Positions 1-11,775 of a DNA stretch of 64,000 nucleotides are shown here, in pieces (position 1 is the first letter of the stretch; every line of letters begins with the position of its first letter). The notes under the pieces are model-generated. The model did no database searches. It saw only the letters and a list, made by a program, of their open reading frames with translations, and was not told the origin of the DNA. The DNA is taken from positions 3,472,032 through 3,536,031 of the forward strand of contig OX442436.1 of the NCBI GenBank assembly GCA_949361645.1, read 5' to 3'. A program made the translations under genes and the position numbers. The stretch comes from Spongilla lacustris. Lineage: Eukaryota > Porifera > Demospongiae > Spongillida > Spongillidae.

Positions 1-1690
1 CGTAAAAAATAATTAGGCACAGTTATGTCGAATGATGTCTATGGGAAAATCTGACTATCTGACCATCAAGGTGTAGATTAGGACTTTAAACAGAACAAGG
101 CGCAGTTATGTCGATTGACAGCACTAATGTATTCTCTTCAAGGTGTAATCATCGATTCCTCCATACAAATGCGGGTATGGCTTCAGGATTCAATTGAAAA
201 GAAGGTTCCCACCCATACATTCTCTATGGGAAAATCTGAATATATCACCATCAAGATGTAGACTAGCGACGTAAAACAGAACTAGGCACAGTTATGTCGA
301 ATGACAGCACTGATGTATTCTCCTCTAGGAATAATCATCGATTCCTCCATGCAAGTGCGGGTATGGCTTCAGGATTCAATTGAAAAGAAGGTTCATACCC
401 ATACATTCTCTATGGGAAAGTCTGAATATATCACCATCAAGATGTAGACTAGCGGCATAAAACAGAATTAGGCACACTTATGTCGAATGACAGCACTGAT
501 GTATTCTCCTCTAGGAAAAACCATCGATTCCTCCATGCAAGTGCGGGTATGGCTTCAGGATTCAATTGAAAAGAAGGTTCCCACCCGTACATTCCATATG
601 GGAAAATCTGAATATATGACCATCAAGATGTAGACTAGCTACGTAAAAAAGAATTAGGCACAGTTATGTCGAATGATCTCTATGGGAAAATCTGACTATC
701 TGACCATCAAGGTGTAAATTAGGACTTTAAACAGAACAAGGCGCAGTAATGTCGATTGACAGCACTAATGTATTCTCTTCAAGGTGTAATCATCGATTCC
801 TCCATACAAATGCGGGTATGGCTTCAGGATTCAATTGAAAAGAAGGTTCCCACCCATACATTCTCTATGGGAAAATCTGAATATATCACCATCAAGATGT
901 AGACTAGCGACGTAAAACAGAACTAGGCACAGTTATGTCGAATGACAGCACTGATGTATTCTCCTCTAGGAATAATCATCGATTCCTCCATGCAAGTGCG
1001 GGTATGGCTTCAGGATTCAATTGAAAAGAAGGTTCACACCCATACATTCTCTATGGGAAAGTCTGAATATATCACCATCAAGATGTAGACTAGCGACATA
1101 AAACAGAATTAGGCACACTTATGTCGAATGACAGCACTGATGTATTCTCCTCTAGGAATAACCATCGATTCCTCCATGCAAGTGCGGGTATGGCTTCAGG
1201 ATTCAATTGAATAGAAGGTTCCCACCCGTACATTCCATATGGGAAAATCTGAATATATGACCATCAAGATGTAGACTAGCTACGTAAAAAAGAATTAGGC
1301 ACAGTTATGTCGAATGATCTCTATGGGAAAATCTGACTATCTGACCATCAAGGTGTAAATTAGGACTTTAAACAGAACAAGGCGCAGTTATGTCGATTGA
1401 CAGCACTAATGTATTCTCTTCAAGGTGTAATCATCGATTCCTCCATACAAATGCGGGTATGGCTTCAGGATTCAATTGAAAAGAAGGTTCACACCCATAC
1501 ATTCTCTATGGGAAAATCTGAATATATCACCATCAAGATGTAGACTAGCGACGTAAAACAGAACTAGGCACAGTTATGTCGAATGACAGCACTGATGTAT
1601 TCTCCTCCAGGAATAATCATCGATTCCTCCATGCAAGTGCGGGTATGGCTTCAGGATTCAATTGAAAAGAAGGTTCCCACCCATACATTC
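1..1690. repeat. Satellite array, ~643-bp higher-order unit
   Basis: Tandem monomers of about 185 bp share landmarks such as TTATGTCGAATGACAGCACT and ATCATCGATTCCTCCAT. Every third monomer is followed by a truncated ~75-bp one (GTCGAATGATCTCTATGGG). The truncated unit recurs near positions 1, 645 and 1288, giving a higher-order period of about 643 bp. Copies differ only by scattered substitutions. No protein-coding meaning was found; the short open frames are by-products of the repeat. The left edge is cut by the window. Confidence 0.9.
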
Positions 1691-4600
1691 TCTATGGGAA
1701 AATCTGACTATCTGACCATCAAGGTGTAAATTAGGACTTTAAACAGAACAAGGCGCAGTTATGTCGAATGACAGCACTGATGTATTCTCTTCTAGGAATA
1801 ATCATCGATTCCTCCATGCAAGTGTGGGTATGGTTTCAGGATACAATTGAAAAGAAGGTTCCCACCCATACATTCTCTATGAGAAAATCTGACTATCTGA
1901 CCATCAAGGTGTAAATTAGGACTTTAAACAGAACAAGGCGCAGTTATGTCGAATGATAGCACTGATGTATTCCCTTGTAGGAATAATCATCGATTCCTCC
2001 ATACAGGTGCGAGTGTGGCATCAGAATCCAAATGAAAAGGAGGTTCCCACCCATACATTCTTAATGGGAAAATCTGACTATCTGAATATCAAGATGTAGA
2101 GTATCGACATAAAACAGAACAAGGCACTGTTATGTTGAATGACAGCACTGATACATTCTCTTCTAGGAGTAATCATCAATTCCTCCATGCAAGTGCGGGT
2201 ATGGCATCAGGATCCAATTGAAAAGAAGGTTCACACCCATACATTCTCAATAAGAAAATCTGACTATCTGACAATCAAGGTGTAAATTAGGACTTTAAAC
2301 ACAACAAGGCGCAGTTATGTCGAATGACAACACTAATGTATTCTCTTCTAGGAATAATCATCGATTCATCCATGCAAGTGCAGGTATGGCTTCAGGATTC
2401 ATTTGAAAAGAAGGTTCCCACCCATACATTCTCTATGGTAAAATCTGATTATCTGACCATCAAGATGTAGACTAGGCACAGTTATGTCGAATGACAGCAC
2501 TGATGTATTCTCTTCTAGAAATAATCATCGATTCCTCCATACCGGTGCGGGTGTGGCATCAGAATCCAAATGTAAAGGAGGTTCCCACCTATACATTCTC
2601 AATGGGAAAATCTGACTATCTGACCATCAAGATGTAGATTATCGACATAAAACAGAACAGGGCACAGTTATGTCGAATGTCAGCACTGATGTATTCTCTT
2701 CTAGAAATAATCATCGATTCCTCCACACAGGTGCTGGTGTGGCATCAGAATCCAAATGAAAAGGAAGTTCCCACCCATACATTCTCTATGGGAAAATCTG
2801 ACTATCTGACCATCATGGTGCAAATTAGGACTTTAACAGAACAAGCCGCAGTTATGTCGAATGACAGCACTGATGTTTTCTCTTCTAGGTGTAATCATCG
2901 ATTCCTCCATATAGGTGTGGGTGTGGCATCAGGATTCAATTGAAAAGAAGGTTCCCGCCCATACATTCTCGATGGGAAAATCTGACTATCTGAATATCAA
3001 GATGTAGATTATCGACATAAAACAGAACAAGGCACAGTTATGTCGAATGACAGCACTGATATATTCTCTTCTAGGAATAATCATCGATTCCTCCATGCAA
3101 ATGCGGGTATGGCTTCAGGATTCAATTGAAAAGAAGGTTCACACCCATACATTCTCTATGGGAAAGTCTGAATATATCACCATCAAGATGTAGACTAGCG
3201 ACGTTAAACAGAACTAGGCACAGTTATGTCGAATGACAGCACTGATGTATTCTCCTCTAGGAATAATCATCGATTCCTCCATGCAAGTGCGGGTATGGCT
3301 TCAGGATTCAATTGAAAAGAAGGTTCCCACTGGTACATTCTATATGGGAAAATCTGAATATATGACCATCAAGATGTAGACTAGCTACGTAAAAAAGAAC
3401 TAGGCACAGTTATGTCGAATGATCTCTATGGGAAAATCTGACTATCTGACCATCAAGGTGTAAATTAGGACTTTAAACAGAACAAGGCGCAGTTATGTCG
3501 AATGACAGCACTAATGTATTCTCTTCTAGGAATAATCATCAATTCCTCCATGCAAGTGTGGGTATGGCTTCAGGATTCCATTAAAAAGAAGGTTCCCACC
3601 CATACATTCTCTATGCGAAAATTTGACTATCTGACCGTCAAGGTGTAGACTAGCCATGTAAAACAGAACAAGGCACAGTTATGTCGAATGACAGCACTGA
3701 TGTATTCTCTTCTAGGAATAATCATCGATTCCTCCATGCAAGTGTGGGTATGGTTTCAGGATACAATTGAAAAGGTTCCCACCCATACATTCTCTATGGG
3801 AAAATCTGACTATCTGACCATCAAGGTGTAAATTAGGACTTTAAACAGAACAAGGCGCAGTTATGTCGAATGATAGCACTGATGTATTCCCTTGTAGGAA
3901 TAATCATCTATTCCTCCATACAGGTGCATGCGAGTGTGGCATCAGAATCCAAATGAAAAGGAGGTTCCCACCCATACATTCTCTATGGGAAAATCTGACT
4001 ATCTGAATATCAAGATGTAGATTATCGACATAAAACAGAACAAGGCACAGTTATGTTGAATGACAGCACTGATATATTCTCTTCTAGGAGTAATCATCGA
4101 TTCCTCCATGCAAGTGCGGGTATGGCATCAGGATCCAATTGAAAAGAAGGTTCACACCCATACATTCTCTATAGGAAAATCTATCTGACCATCAAGGTGT
4201 AAATTAGGACTTTAAACAGAACAAGGCGCAGCTATGTCGAATGACAGCACTAATGTATTCTCTTCTAGGAATAATCATCGATTCATCCATGCAAGTGCCG
4301 GTATGGCTTCAGGATTCATTTGAAAAGAAGGTTCCCACCCATACATTCTCTATGGGAAAATCTGAATATCTGATGTAGACTAGCCACGTAAAATAGAATA
4401 AGGCACAGTTATGTCGAATGCCAGCACTGATGTATTCTCTTCTAGGAATAATCATCGATTCCTCCATACAGGTGCGGGTGTGGCATCAGATTCCAAATGT
4501 AAAGGAGGTTCCCACCTATACATTCTCAATGGGAAAATCTGACTATCTGACCATCAAGATGTAGATTATCGACATAAAACCGAACAGGGCACAGTTATGT

Positions 4601-6770
4601 CGAATGTCAGCACTGATGTATTCTCTTCTAGAAATAATCATCGATTCCTCCACACAGGTGCTGGTGTGGCATCAGAATCCAAATGAAAAGGAAGTTCCCA
4701 CCCATACATTCTCTATGGGAAAATCTGACTATCTGACCATCATGGTGCAAATTAGGACTTTAACAGAACAAGCCGCAGTTATGTCGAATGACAGCACTGA
4801 TGTTTTCTCTTCTAGGTGTAATCATCGATTCCTCCATATAGGTGTGGGTGTGGCATCAGGATTCAATTGAAAAGAAGGTTCCCGCCCATACATTCTCGAT
4901 GGGAAAATCTGACTATCTGAATATCAAGATGTAGATTATCGACATAAAACAGAACAAGGCACAGTTATGTCGAATGACAGCACTGATATATTCTCTTCTA
5001 GGAATAATCATCGATTCCTCCATGCAAATGCGGGTATGGCTTCAGGATTCAATTGAAAAGAAGGTTCACACCCATACATTCTCTATGGGAAAGTCTGAAT
5101 ATATCACCATCAAGATGTAGACTAGCGACGTTAAACAGAACTAGGCACAGTTATGTCGAATGACAGCACTGATGTATTCTCCTCTAGGAATAATCATCGA
5201 TTCCTCCATGCAAGTGCGGGGATGGCTTCAGGATTCAATTGAAAAGAAGGTTCCCACTGGTACATTCTATATGGGAAAATCTGAATATATGACCATCAAG
5301 ATGTAGACTAGCTACGTAAAAAAGAACTAGGCACAGTTATGTCGAATGATCTCTATGGGAAAATCTGACTATCTGACCATCAAGGTGTAAATTAGGACTT
5401 TAAACAGAACAAGGCGCAGTTATGTCGAATGACAGCACTAATGTATTCTCTTCTAGGAATAATCATCAATTCCTCCATGCAAGTGTGGGTATGGCTTCAG
5501 GATTCCATTAAAAAGAAGGTTCCCACCCATACATTCTCTATGCGAAAATTTGACTATCTGACCGTCAAGGTGTAGACTAGCCATGTAAAACAGAACAAGG
5601 CACAGTTATGTCGAATGACAGCACTGATGTAGTCTCTTCTAGGAATAATCATCGATTCCTCCATGCAAGTGTGGGTATGGTTTCAGGATACAATTGAAAA
5701 GGTTCCAAACCATACATTCTCTATGGGAAAATCTGACTATCTGACCATCAAGGTGTAAATTAGGACTTTAAACAGAACAAGGCGCAGTTATGTCGAATGA
5801 TAGCACTGATGTATTCCCTTGTAGGAATAATCATCTATTCCTCCATACAGGTGCATGCGAGTGTGGCATCAGAATCCAAATGAAAAGGAGGTTCCCACCC
5901 ATACATTCTCTATGGGAAAATCTGACTATCTGAATATCAAGATGTAGATTATCGACATAAAACAGAACAAGGCACAGTTATGTTGAATGACAGCACTGAT
6001 ATATTCTCTTCTAGGAGCAATCATCGATTCCTCCATGCAAGTGCGGGTATGGCATCAGGATCCAATTGAAAAGAAGGTTCACACCCATACATTCTCTATA
6101 GGAAAATCTATCTGACCATCAAGGTGTAAATTAGGACTTTAAACAGAACAAGGCGCAGCTATGTCGAATGACAGCACTAATGTATTCTCTTCTAGGAATA
6201 ATCATCGATTCATCCATGCAAGTGCCGGTATGGCTTCAGGATTCATTTGAAAAGAAGGTTCCCACCCATACATTCTCTATGGGAAAATCTGAATATCTGA
6301 TGTAGACTAGCCACGTAAAATAGAATAAGGCACAGTTATGTCGAATGCCAGCACTGATGTATTCTCTTCTAGGAATAATCATCGATTCCTCCATACAGGT
6401 GCGGGTGTGGCATCAGATTCCAAATGTAAAGGAGGTTCCCACCTATACATTCTCTATGGGAAAATCTGACTATCTGACCATCAAGATGTAGATTATCGAC
6501 ATAAAACCGAACAGGGCACAGTTATGTCGAATGTCAGCACTGATGTGTTCTCTTCTAGAAATAATCATCGATTCCTCCACACAGGTGCTGGTGTGGCATC
6601 AGAATCCAAATGAAAAGGAAGTTCCCACCCATACATTTTCTATGGGAAAATCTGACTATCTGACCATCAAGGTGTAAATTAGGACTTTAAACAGAACAAG
6701 TCGCAGTTATGTCGAATGACAGCATTGATGTATTCTCTTCTAGGAATAATCATCGATTCCTCCATACAAA
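1691..6770. repeat. Satellite array, 1927-bp higher-order unit
   Basis: The same ~185-bp monomer family continues with a longer super-period. The 267-bp segment at 2677 recurs at 4604 encoding an identical 88-residue frame, and its start recurs again at 6531; both offsets are exactly 1927 bp. Upstream landmarks (2517 and 4444) keep the same offset. About 2.6 higher-order copies are present. 1927 is close to three times 643, so this array may derive from the left one. It ends inside a monomer at ~6770, where retroelement sequence starts without spacer. Confidence 0.9.
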
Positions 6771-7197
6771 TCCCACCACTGATGCCTCAAAAATACGACC
6801 CACCTCCAATTATGTACCTCCAACTCCAACCAAGACCACAACAGGAGTACTGGCACCCATAACAACACAACATAAACTGGATGCCATCAAACAACACAAA
6901 CCTATTTTATCCCACACCAACCTGGTACCCATACACTCTCCTACAACCCAACCTACAACATGCGGTAGACCAATACCCTTTATAGATCCCCTCTACTTCA
7001 AAAACAAAACAAGCAAGATAAACCAAGGCGTAGAGGGCTACCTAGAAGACCCAACGCAAGTTGGTCCTTCTAACCTAAATTATACAATGTTTGATAGCTC
7101 TGAACCATTTGATGGCTCCGCCCACCACCGCACCCCACAGAAAACAAAACCCACACGAAGACGACACCCTAAAATCAGAATACCCAAGCACAAATAG
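6709..7197 (+). CDS. Upstream ORF of the Penelope-like element, fused to satellite
   Basis: A 162-residue open frame. Its ATG and first ~20 codons (MSNDSIDVFSSRNNHRFLHT) are satellite monomer sequence; the rest is Pro/Thr/Lys-rich low-complexity protein typical of the poorly conserved region upstream of a PLE RT domain. It ends in a basic RRRHPK-type tail. No catalytic motif is visible. Whether the satellite ATG is a genuine start or a chance in-frame fusion cannot be decided from one copy. Confidence 0.4.
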   Translation: MSNDSIDVFSSRNNHRFLHTNPTTDASKIRPTSNYVPPTPTKTTTGVLAPITTQHKLDAIKQHKPILSHTNLVPIHSPTTQPTTCGRPIPFIDPLYFKNKTSKINQGVEGYLEDPTQVGPSNLNYTMFDSSEPFDGSAHHRTPQKTKPTRRRHPKIRIPKHK

Positions 7198-7307
7198 CAA
7201 AACCTTGTAGTCCCACACATAATGAACCTCAGTGATGAACACTTACCCCACAAGAAATAGCCATACTCAACAAAGGTCTTACGTTTATTCCCACACCAAC
7301 TTGGAAA

Positions 7308-8540
7308 ATGAAATCACCACAAGAGTCAATTTCACAATACAAACGAAGACTAAGACTGCAATACCTCTATCGTGACACAGCAAATCATATGAACCCATTT
7401 AAAAAGAAGTCTCAATACACGCCAACCACATCAGGCAACAGCACACTAGAAAACTACTTAAACAACACCGAAACAGCTATACTTGCCCACTGTCAACCTC
7501 ACGAAATCAGAGAGAGTAGCCATAAAATCCCTCAAGGCAAGAAAGGATGCAATTATAATCAAACAATCCACGATAACCATCACCAGCAGACAAAAATACA
7601 CAACAGACGGCAACCAACACCTATCTGACATAACTACCTACACCAAACTAGACAGACCCCACACCAACACTGGCAGCGAACATTACAAACTATATTAATG
7701 AGTTACACTCAACAGGATATATAGACAAACATGAACATCAATTCTTACTACCACCACCCAACCCAGTACAGACACAATACATTTATTTTCCCTATAAAAT
7801 CCACAAAACCCCTATCACAGTGAGGCCGGTAGTCTCCGGCATCAACGGAGCCACAACGCAACTGTCCAAATAGCTTGACTTCTTCTACAAGAAATGTGTG
7901 CCCCACATACCATCATATCTATAAAAACTCGGCCAGCCTCATCCAACTCCTCAAGACAACAATCATACCACCATCTGACAACGTATAACTGATATCATTA
8001 GATGTGAAAAGTCTATATACCACCATTCCACAGGAAGAAGGCATCAATGCACTAATGCTGCACAACAACATTACAGGACTCCCCAAATTTATCACAAGGC
8101 AACTACTCAACTTTATACTTAAAAACAATATATTCACGTTTGATGGACAACCCTACAAACAAATAACAGGAATCGCCATGGGCACACCTCTTGCACCCAC
8201 ATTAGCAAACATTTTCATGGCGCACCAGGAAGAGGATTACCTCAGAACGCAAGACAAAAGACCACATTTGTACAAAAGATATATCGATGATATATTTATA
8301 GTATGGACACATTCAAAAGCTGATTTTGAAACCTTCCTCAATAGCCTCAATAACCACCACCCCACCATCAAATATGAGCACACCATATCAGAATCCTCAG
8401 TCAACTATCTAGATCTCACTATCTACAAAGACAAGGACTTCCAAACAACACGCAAACTATCTTTCCGGACACATCTCAAACCTACCAACTCTTTTCAACA
8501 TGTACACGGTACCATGACAGCCATCATCCACCGAATGTAA
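7308..8540 (+). pseudogene. Reverse transcriptase domain of Penelope-like element
   Basis: RT homology is spread over shifted frames. The N-terminal fingers region appears near 7483-7690 (KARKDAIIIKQ, TKLDRP). YFPYKIHK and RPVVSGIN appear near 7780-7850. The longest intact piece is 8004-8540, with KSLYTTIPQEEGI (motif A region), GIAMGTPLAPTLANIFM (motif B) and YKRYIDDIFIVW (motif C, catalytic Asp pair). In-frame stops near 7873 and 7921 and frame changes near 7.5, 7.7 and 8.0 kb show decay. The enzyme would copy element RNA into DNA at a nicked target. Confidence 0.85.
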
Positions 8541-9371
8541 AAACAGCCATTATAAAAGGCGAGTTACTGAGATATAAGCACCAGTGCTCTGATCCCACAC
8601 AGTTTGACATCCTAAAACACCAACTTTTCCAACACTTCACCAACAGAGGCTACCCTAGCAAAATCATCAAAAAAGCTATAACATCCATCACCACAAACAA
8701 CCACATCAACAAACAGAAGAAAGACATCTGTCCCTTCATTATAGAATATGATGCAAGAAGACAGCATGCACAAAGGAATCTAACTCAACACCTTCACCTT
8801 CTTGAAAGAGAACTGAGCACTTTCCAACTAGCACAAAAAACACCAATCGTAGCATACAAAAATTACCCCAACCTGAAGAAGCTCATCACCAAGTCACCAC
8901 TGGATACTGACGCGTACAGAACAGAGATACCGAGATCCAACAAATCCTATCACATACCACTACTCCCCACACGATGTAACCAGAGAAACTGCCCAGTCTG
9001 CCCCTGGATGATACAAACTAACACATTCATAGCAACCACAACTAAACAAAAAGTACAAATACAGCACAGGCTGAATTGCAATAGCACAAACATCATCTAC
9101 ATCCTTCAGTGCCAAATTTGCCAAATCCGATATGTGGGACAGACCACTCAAACCCTCAAGCACAGACTAACACAACACTGTAACAGCTTCAAATCAAAAA
9201 AAAACACCAAGAATGAACATCTACAAGCACTTTGATGCCCATGGCACATTTAGGGTCACAGTCATCCCTCTGTCACAGGCCCACCCAACAACGAGAATGG
9301 CCACAGAAGAAACCTGGATCAACAGACTAAACACAAGAATCCCCCATGGCCTCAATGATGTTTACATGTGA
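8541..9371 (+). pseudogene. RT thumb, zinc-finger linker and GIY-YIG endonuclease of PLE
   Basis: After a frame change at ~8540 the RT C-terminal part continues to a Cys linker (CNQRNCPVCPW, near 8973-9008) and a GIY-YIG nuclease (IIYILQCQICQIRYVGQT, near 9090-9145, with a following Arg/His helix). A run of eight A at ~9198-9205 shifts the frame. The expected C-terminus (EETWINRLNTRIPHGLN) continues in another frame to a TGA at 9369-9371. GIY-YIG nucleases nick target DNA for priming. Confidence 0.85.
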
Positions 9372-9537
9372 AGTTTCCCTACTGACACACAACTACACAA
9401 CAAGACCAGCTGAACCCTTTCATTCAACACAGTCAACAACAAGACCAGCTGAATCCAAACACACACACTAGCAGTTGCACCACTCTACATATAATACGAT
9501 GCACACACACACACAGTACTTTTTTCGTGTTGTATTT

Positions 9538-9576
9538 TGCACTGAAGAAGGCTACACGCCGAAATGCATTTGCAAC
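9538..9576 (+). other. Conserved 3' hairpin of the Penelope-like element
   Basis: The segment CTGAAGA, a GGC/GCC stem with a 5-base loop, and GAAA are enclosed by TGCA/TGCA and an outer GTTG/CAAC pairing. The CTGANGA...GAAA pattern matches the hammerhead-ribozyme core known from PLE terminal repeats. The flanks here pair directly with each other and no third stem with a cleavage strand is evident, so only a hammerhead-like or vestigial structure is claimed. Confidence 0.45.
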
Positions 9577-9600
9577 TTATTACAACTCAGAAAGTACTGT

Positions 9601-10121
9601 GACAACAAAGCGAGCGCAAGCTATAACATAACCAAGTAACCAAAAGTAAGTAAACTAACCACCTGTAAATAAATCCACAGGATCAATGCCCGCCACCAGA
9701 CCGGTGCGCCCCAAAAAAAAGTCCAACCCAGACCCAGACCTCACCAATCCCAACATGCCTTCTAGTAGCCAAGCCCCAGAGTAACAAACCACGCCGCCGC
9801 TACAACCGCATGGAAACCCCGTCGCCGACAGCTCTAAGCTCACAATCCCCAGACTGCCTCCCGCAGCCTGAGACCACTCACAAGACTCAGTCCCCAGACC
9901 GCAATCCACAAATCCAGCCTCCCACATCCCAGCCAAACATCAAAACAACAACCAGTATTAACACAACACAAACAAGTCCAACCCTACTCTATCTAACACC
10001 TACTACAACACCCACAGCTCCCCCTGCTTCCACAACAACACCAACAGCAGAAAAAATGCAAACACCACCTACTACAACACCTACAGCCCCTACCCAACAC
10101 CAGGTACCCACACCAATCTAG
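9601..10121 (+). mobile_element. Probable 5' fragment of a second retroelement copy
   Basis: A/C-rich, Pro/Thr-coding sequence resembles in composition the start of the element at 6.7-7.2 kb. A 27-codon frame opens at 9687 and a longer one at 9810-10121 (103 aa, rich in Pro, Thr, Gln). It follows the 3' hairpin of the first copy directly, as expected of the head-to-tail partial copies common for PLEs. No direct sequence match to the first copy was demonstrated, so this is an inference from composition and position. Confidence 0.4.
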
Positions 10122-10915
10122 ATCCATATGGATAGTATGTCTGAGTGTATTAGATTTAATTTACCATTGAATCGTTTATGATAAACCATGATAAACCATA
10201 AGTGTTATCTCTAAACTGAGATATTCACAATACATGTAGTATCATTAAAATCATCATAATGACTGCTTATAATTAAACCATTACTAGTTAGTAAATCTAG
10301 ATCTATATGGATACTATGTCTGAATGTATTACAATTAATTTACCATTGAATGGTTTATGATAAACCATGATAAACCATAAGTGTTATATCTAAACTGAGA
10401 TATTCACAATACATGTAGTATCATTAAAATGATCACAACGACTCTTAATAATTTAACCATTACAAGTTAGTAAATCTAGATCTATATGGATAGTATGTCT
10501 GAATGTATTACAATTAATTTACCATTTAATGGTTTATGATAAACCATGTTAAACCATAAGTGTTATTTCTACACTGAGATATTCACAATACATGTATTAT
10601 CATTAAAAATCATAATAACGACTTTTAATAATTAAACCATTACTGGTTAGTAAATCTAGATCCATATGGATAGTATGTCTGAGTGTATTAGATTTAATCG
10701 ACAATTGAATAGTTTATGATAAACCATTTTAAACCATAAGTGCTATATCTACACTGAGATATTCACAATACATGTAGTATCATTAAAATCACAATAACGA
10801 ATTTTAATAACTAAACCATTACTAGTTAGTAAATCTAGATCTATGTGGTTAGTATGTTTCAGTGTATTAGATTTCATCTACAATTAAATGGTTTACGATA
10901 AACCATGATAAACCA
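10122..10915 (+). repeat. ~178-bp tandem repeat, block 1, forward
   Basis: Four to five monomers of ~178 bp. Each contains the palindromic core GGTTTATGATAAACCATG, then GAGATATTCACAATACATG, AAACCATTACTAGTTAGTAA and ATCTAGATCTATATGGATAG. Spacing between equivalent GAGATATTCAC landmarks is ~178-180 bp. AT-rich and non-coding. Confidence 0.9.
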
Positions 10916-11775
10916 TGCTAAACATTCCATCCATATAGATCTAGATATACTAACGAGTAATGGTTTGATTATTAATCGTTATTATGATTGAATGATACTA
11001 TATGTATTATGAATATCTCTGTGTAGAAATAACACTGATGGTTTATCATGGTTTATCATAAACCATTCAATGGCAGATTAAATCTAATACATTCAATCCC
11101 CATAGATCTAGATTTACTAACTAGTAATGGTTAAATTTTAATGATACTACATGTATTGTGAATATCTCAATGTAGAAATAACACTTATGGTTTATCATGG
11201 TTCGTCATAAGCGATGAATATGCTACATTAAATCAAAAACTCTTAAACATATTATCCATATAGATCTATATTTACTAACTAGTAATGATTTAATTATTCA
11301 AAGCCGTTATTATGATTTTAATGATACTACATGTAATGTGAATATCTCAGTGCAGAAATAACACTTATGGTTAATCATAGTTTATCATAATCCATCAATA
11401 TGCTACATTAAATCTAAAACTCTTAAACATACTATCCATATAAATCTAGATTTACTAATTAGTAGTGGTTAAATTATTTAACGTCGTTATTATGATTTTA
11501 ATGATAATACATGTATTGTGAATATCTCTGTAGAAATAACACTTATGGTTTAACATGGTTTATCATAAACCATTCAATGGTAGATCAAATCTAATAACAT
11601 ACTATCCATATACATCTCGATTTACTAACTAGTAATGGTTTAATTATTAAAAGTCGTTATAATGATTTTAATGATACTACATGTTTTGTCAATGTAGAAA
11701 TAACACTTGTGGTTTAAACATGGTTTATCATAAACCATTCAATGGTAGATTAAATCTAAAAGTCTTCACTATGAT
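10916..11775 (-). repeat. ~178-bp tandem repeat, block 2, inverted
   Basis: The same monomer in reverse complement: CATGTATTGTGAATATCTC, then TTTATCATGGTTTATC and CTAACTAGTAATGGTT recur about every 178 bp (markers near 11000, 11142, 11320, 11500, 11670). The head-to-head junction is near 10915 (AACCATGCTAAACATTCC); the return to forward orientation is near 11775. Confidence 0.88.

Larger units (their letters stand above)
6709..9600 (+). mobile_element. Penelope-like retroelement, degenerate
   Basis: This is a non-LTR retroelement of the Penelope-like (PLE) class, identified by a reverse transcriptase with the YIDD active-site motif followed by a Cys-rich linker and a C-terminal GIY-YIG endonuclease. 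That order (RT then GIY-YIG) defines endonuclease-plus PLEs. The A/C-rich coding strand contrasts with the host genes. Several frameshifts and stops between 7.2 and 9.3 kb mean it is dead. The 5' boundary is the satellite array. The 3' end is taken near 9.6 kb, after a CA-rich stretch and a conserved hairpin. Confidence 0.88.

Noticed and set aside
2677..4870. Identical 88-aa open frames at 2677 and 4604 as a duplicated gene
   Set aside because: They are translations of the satellite monomer. The identity comes from the 1927-bp repeat period, and no family resemblance exists.
9538..9576. Functional hammerhead ribozyme
   Set aside because: The core bases fit, but the flanking strands pair with each other and the third helix with a cleavage site is missing.
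9655..9936. 93-aa minus-strand frame rich in Gly, Leu and Ser
   Set aside because: It is antisense to the A/C-rich retroelement-like coding strand, whose composition creates long open minus frames.
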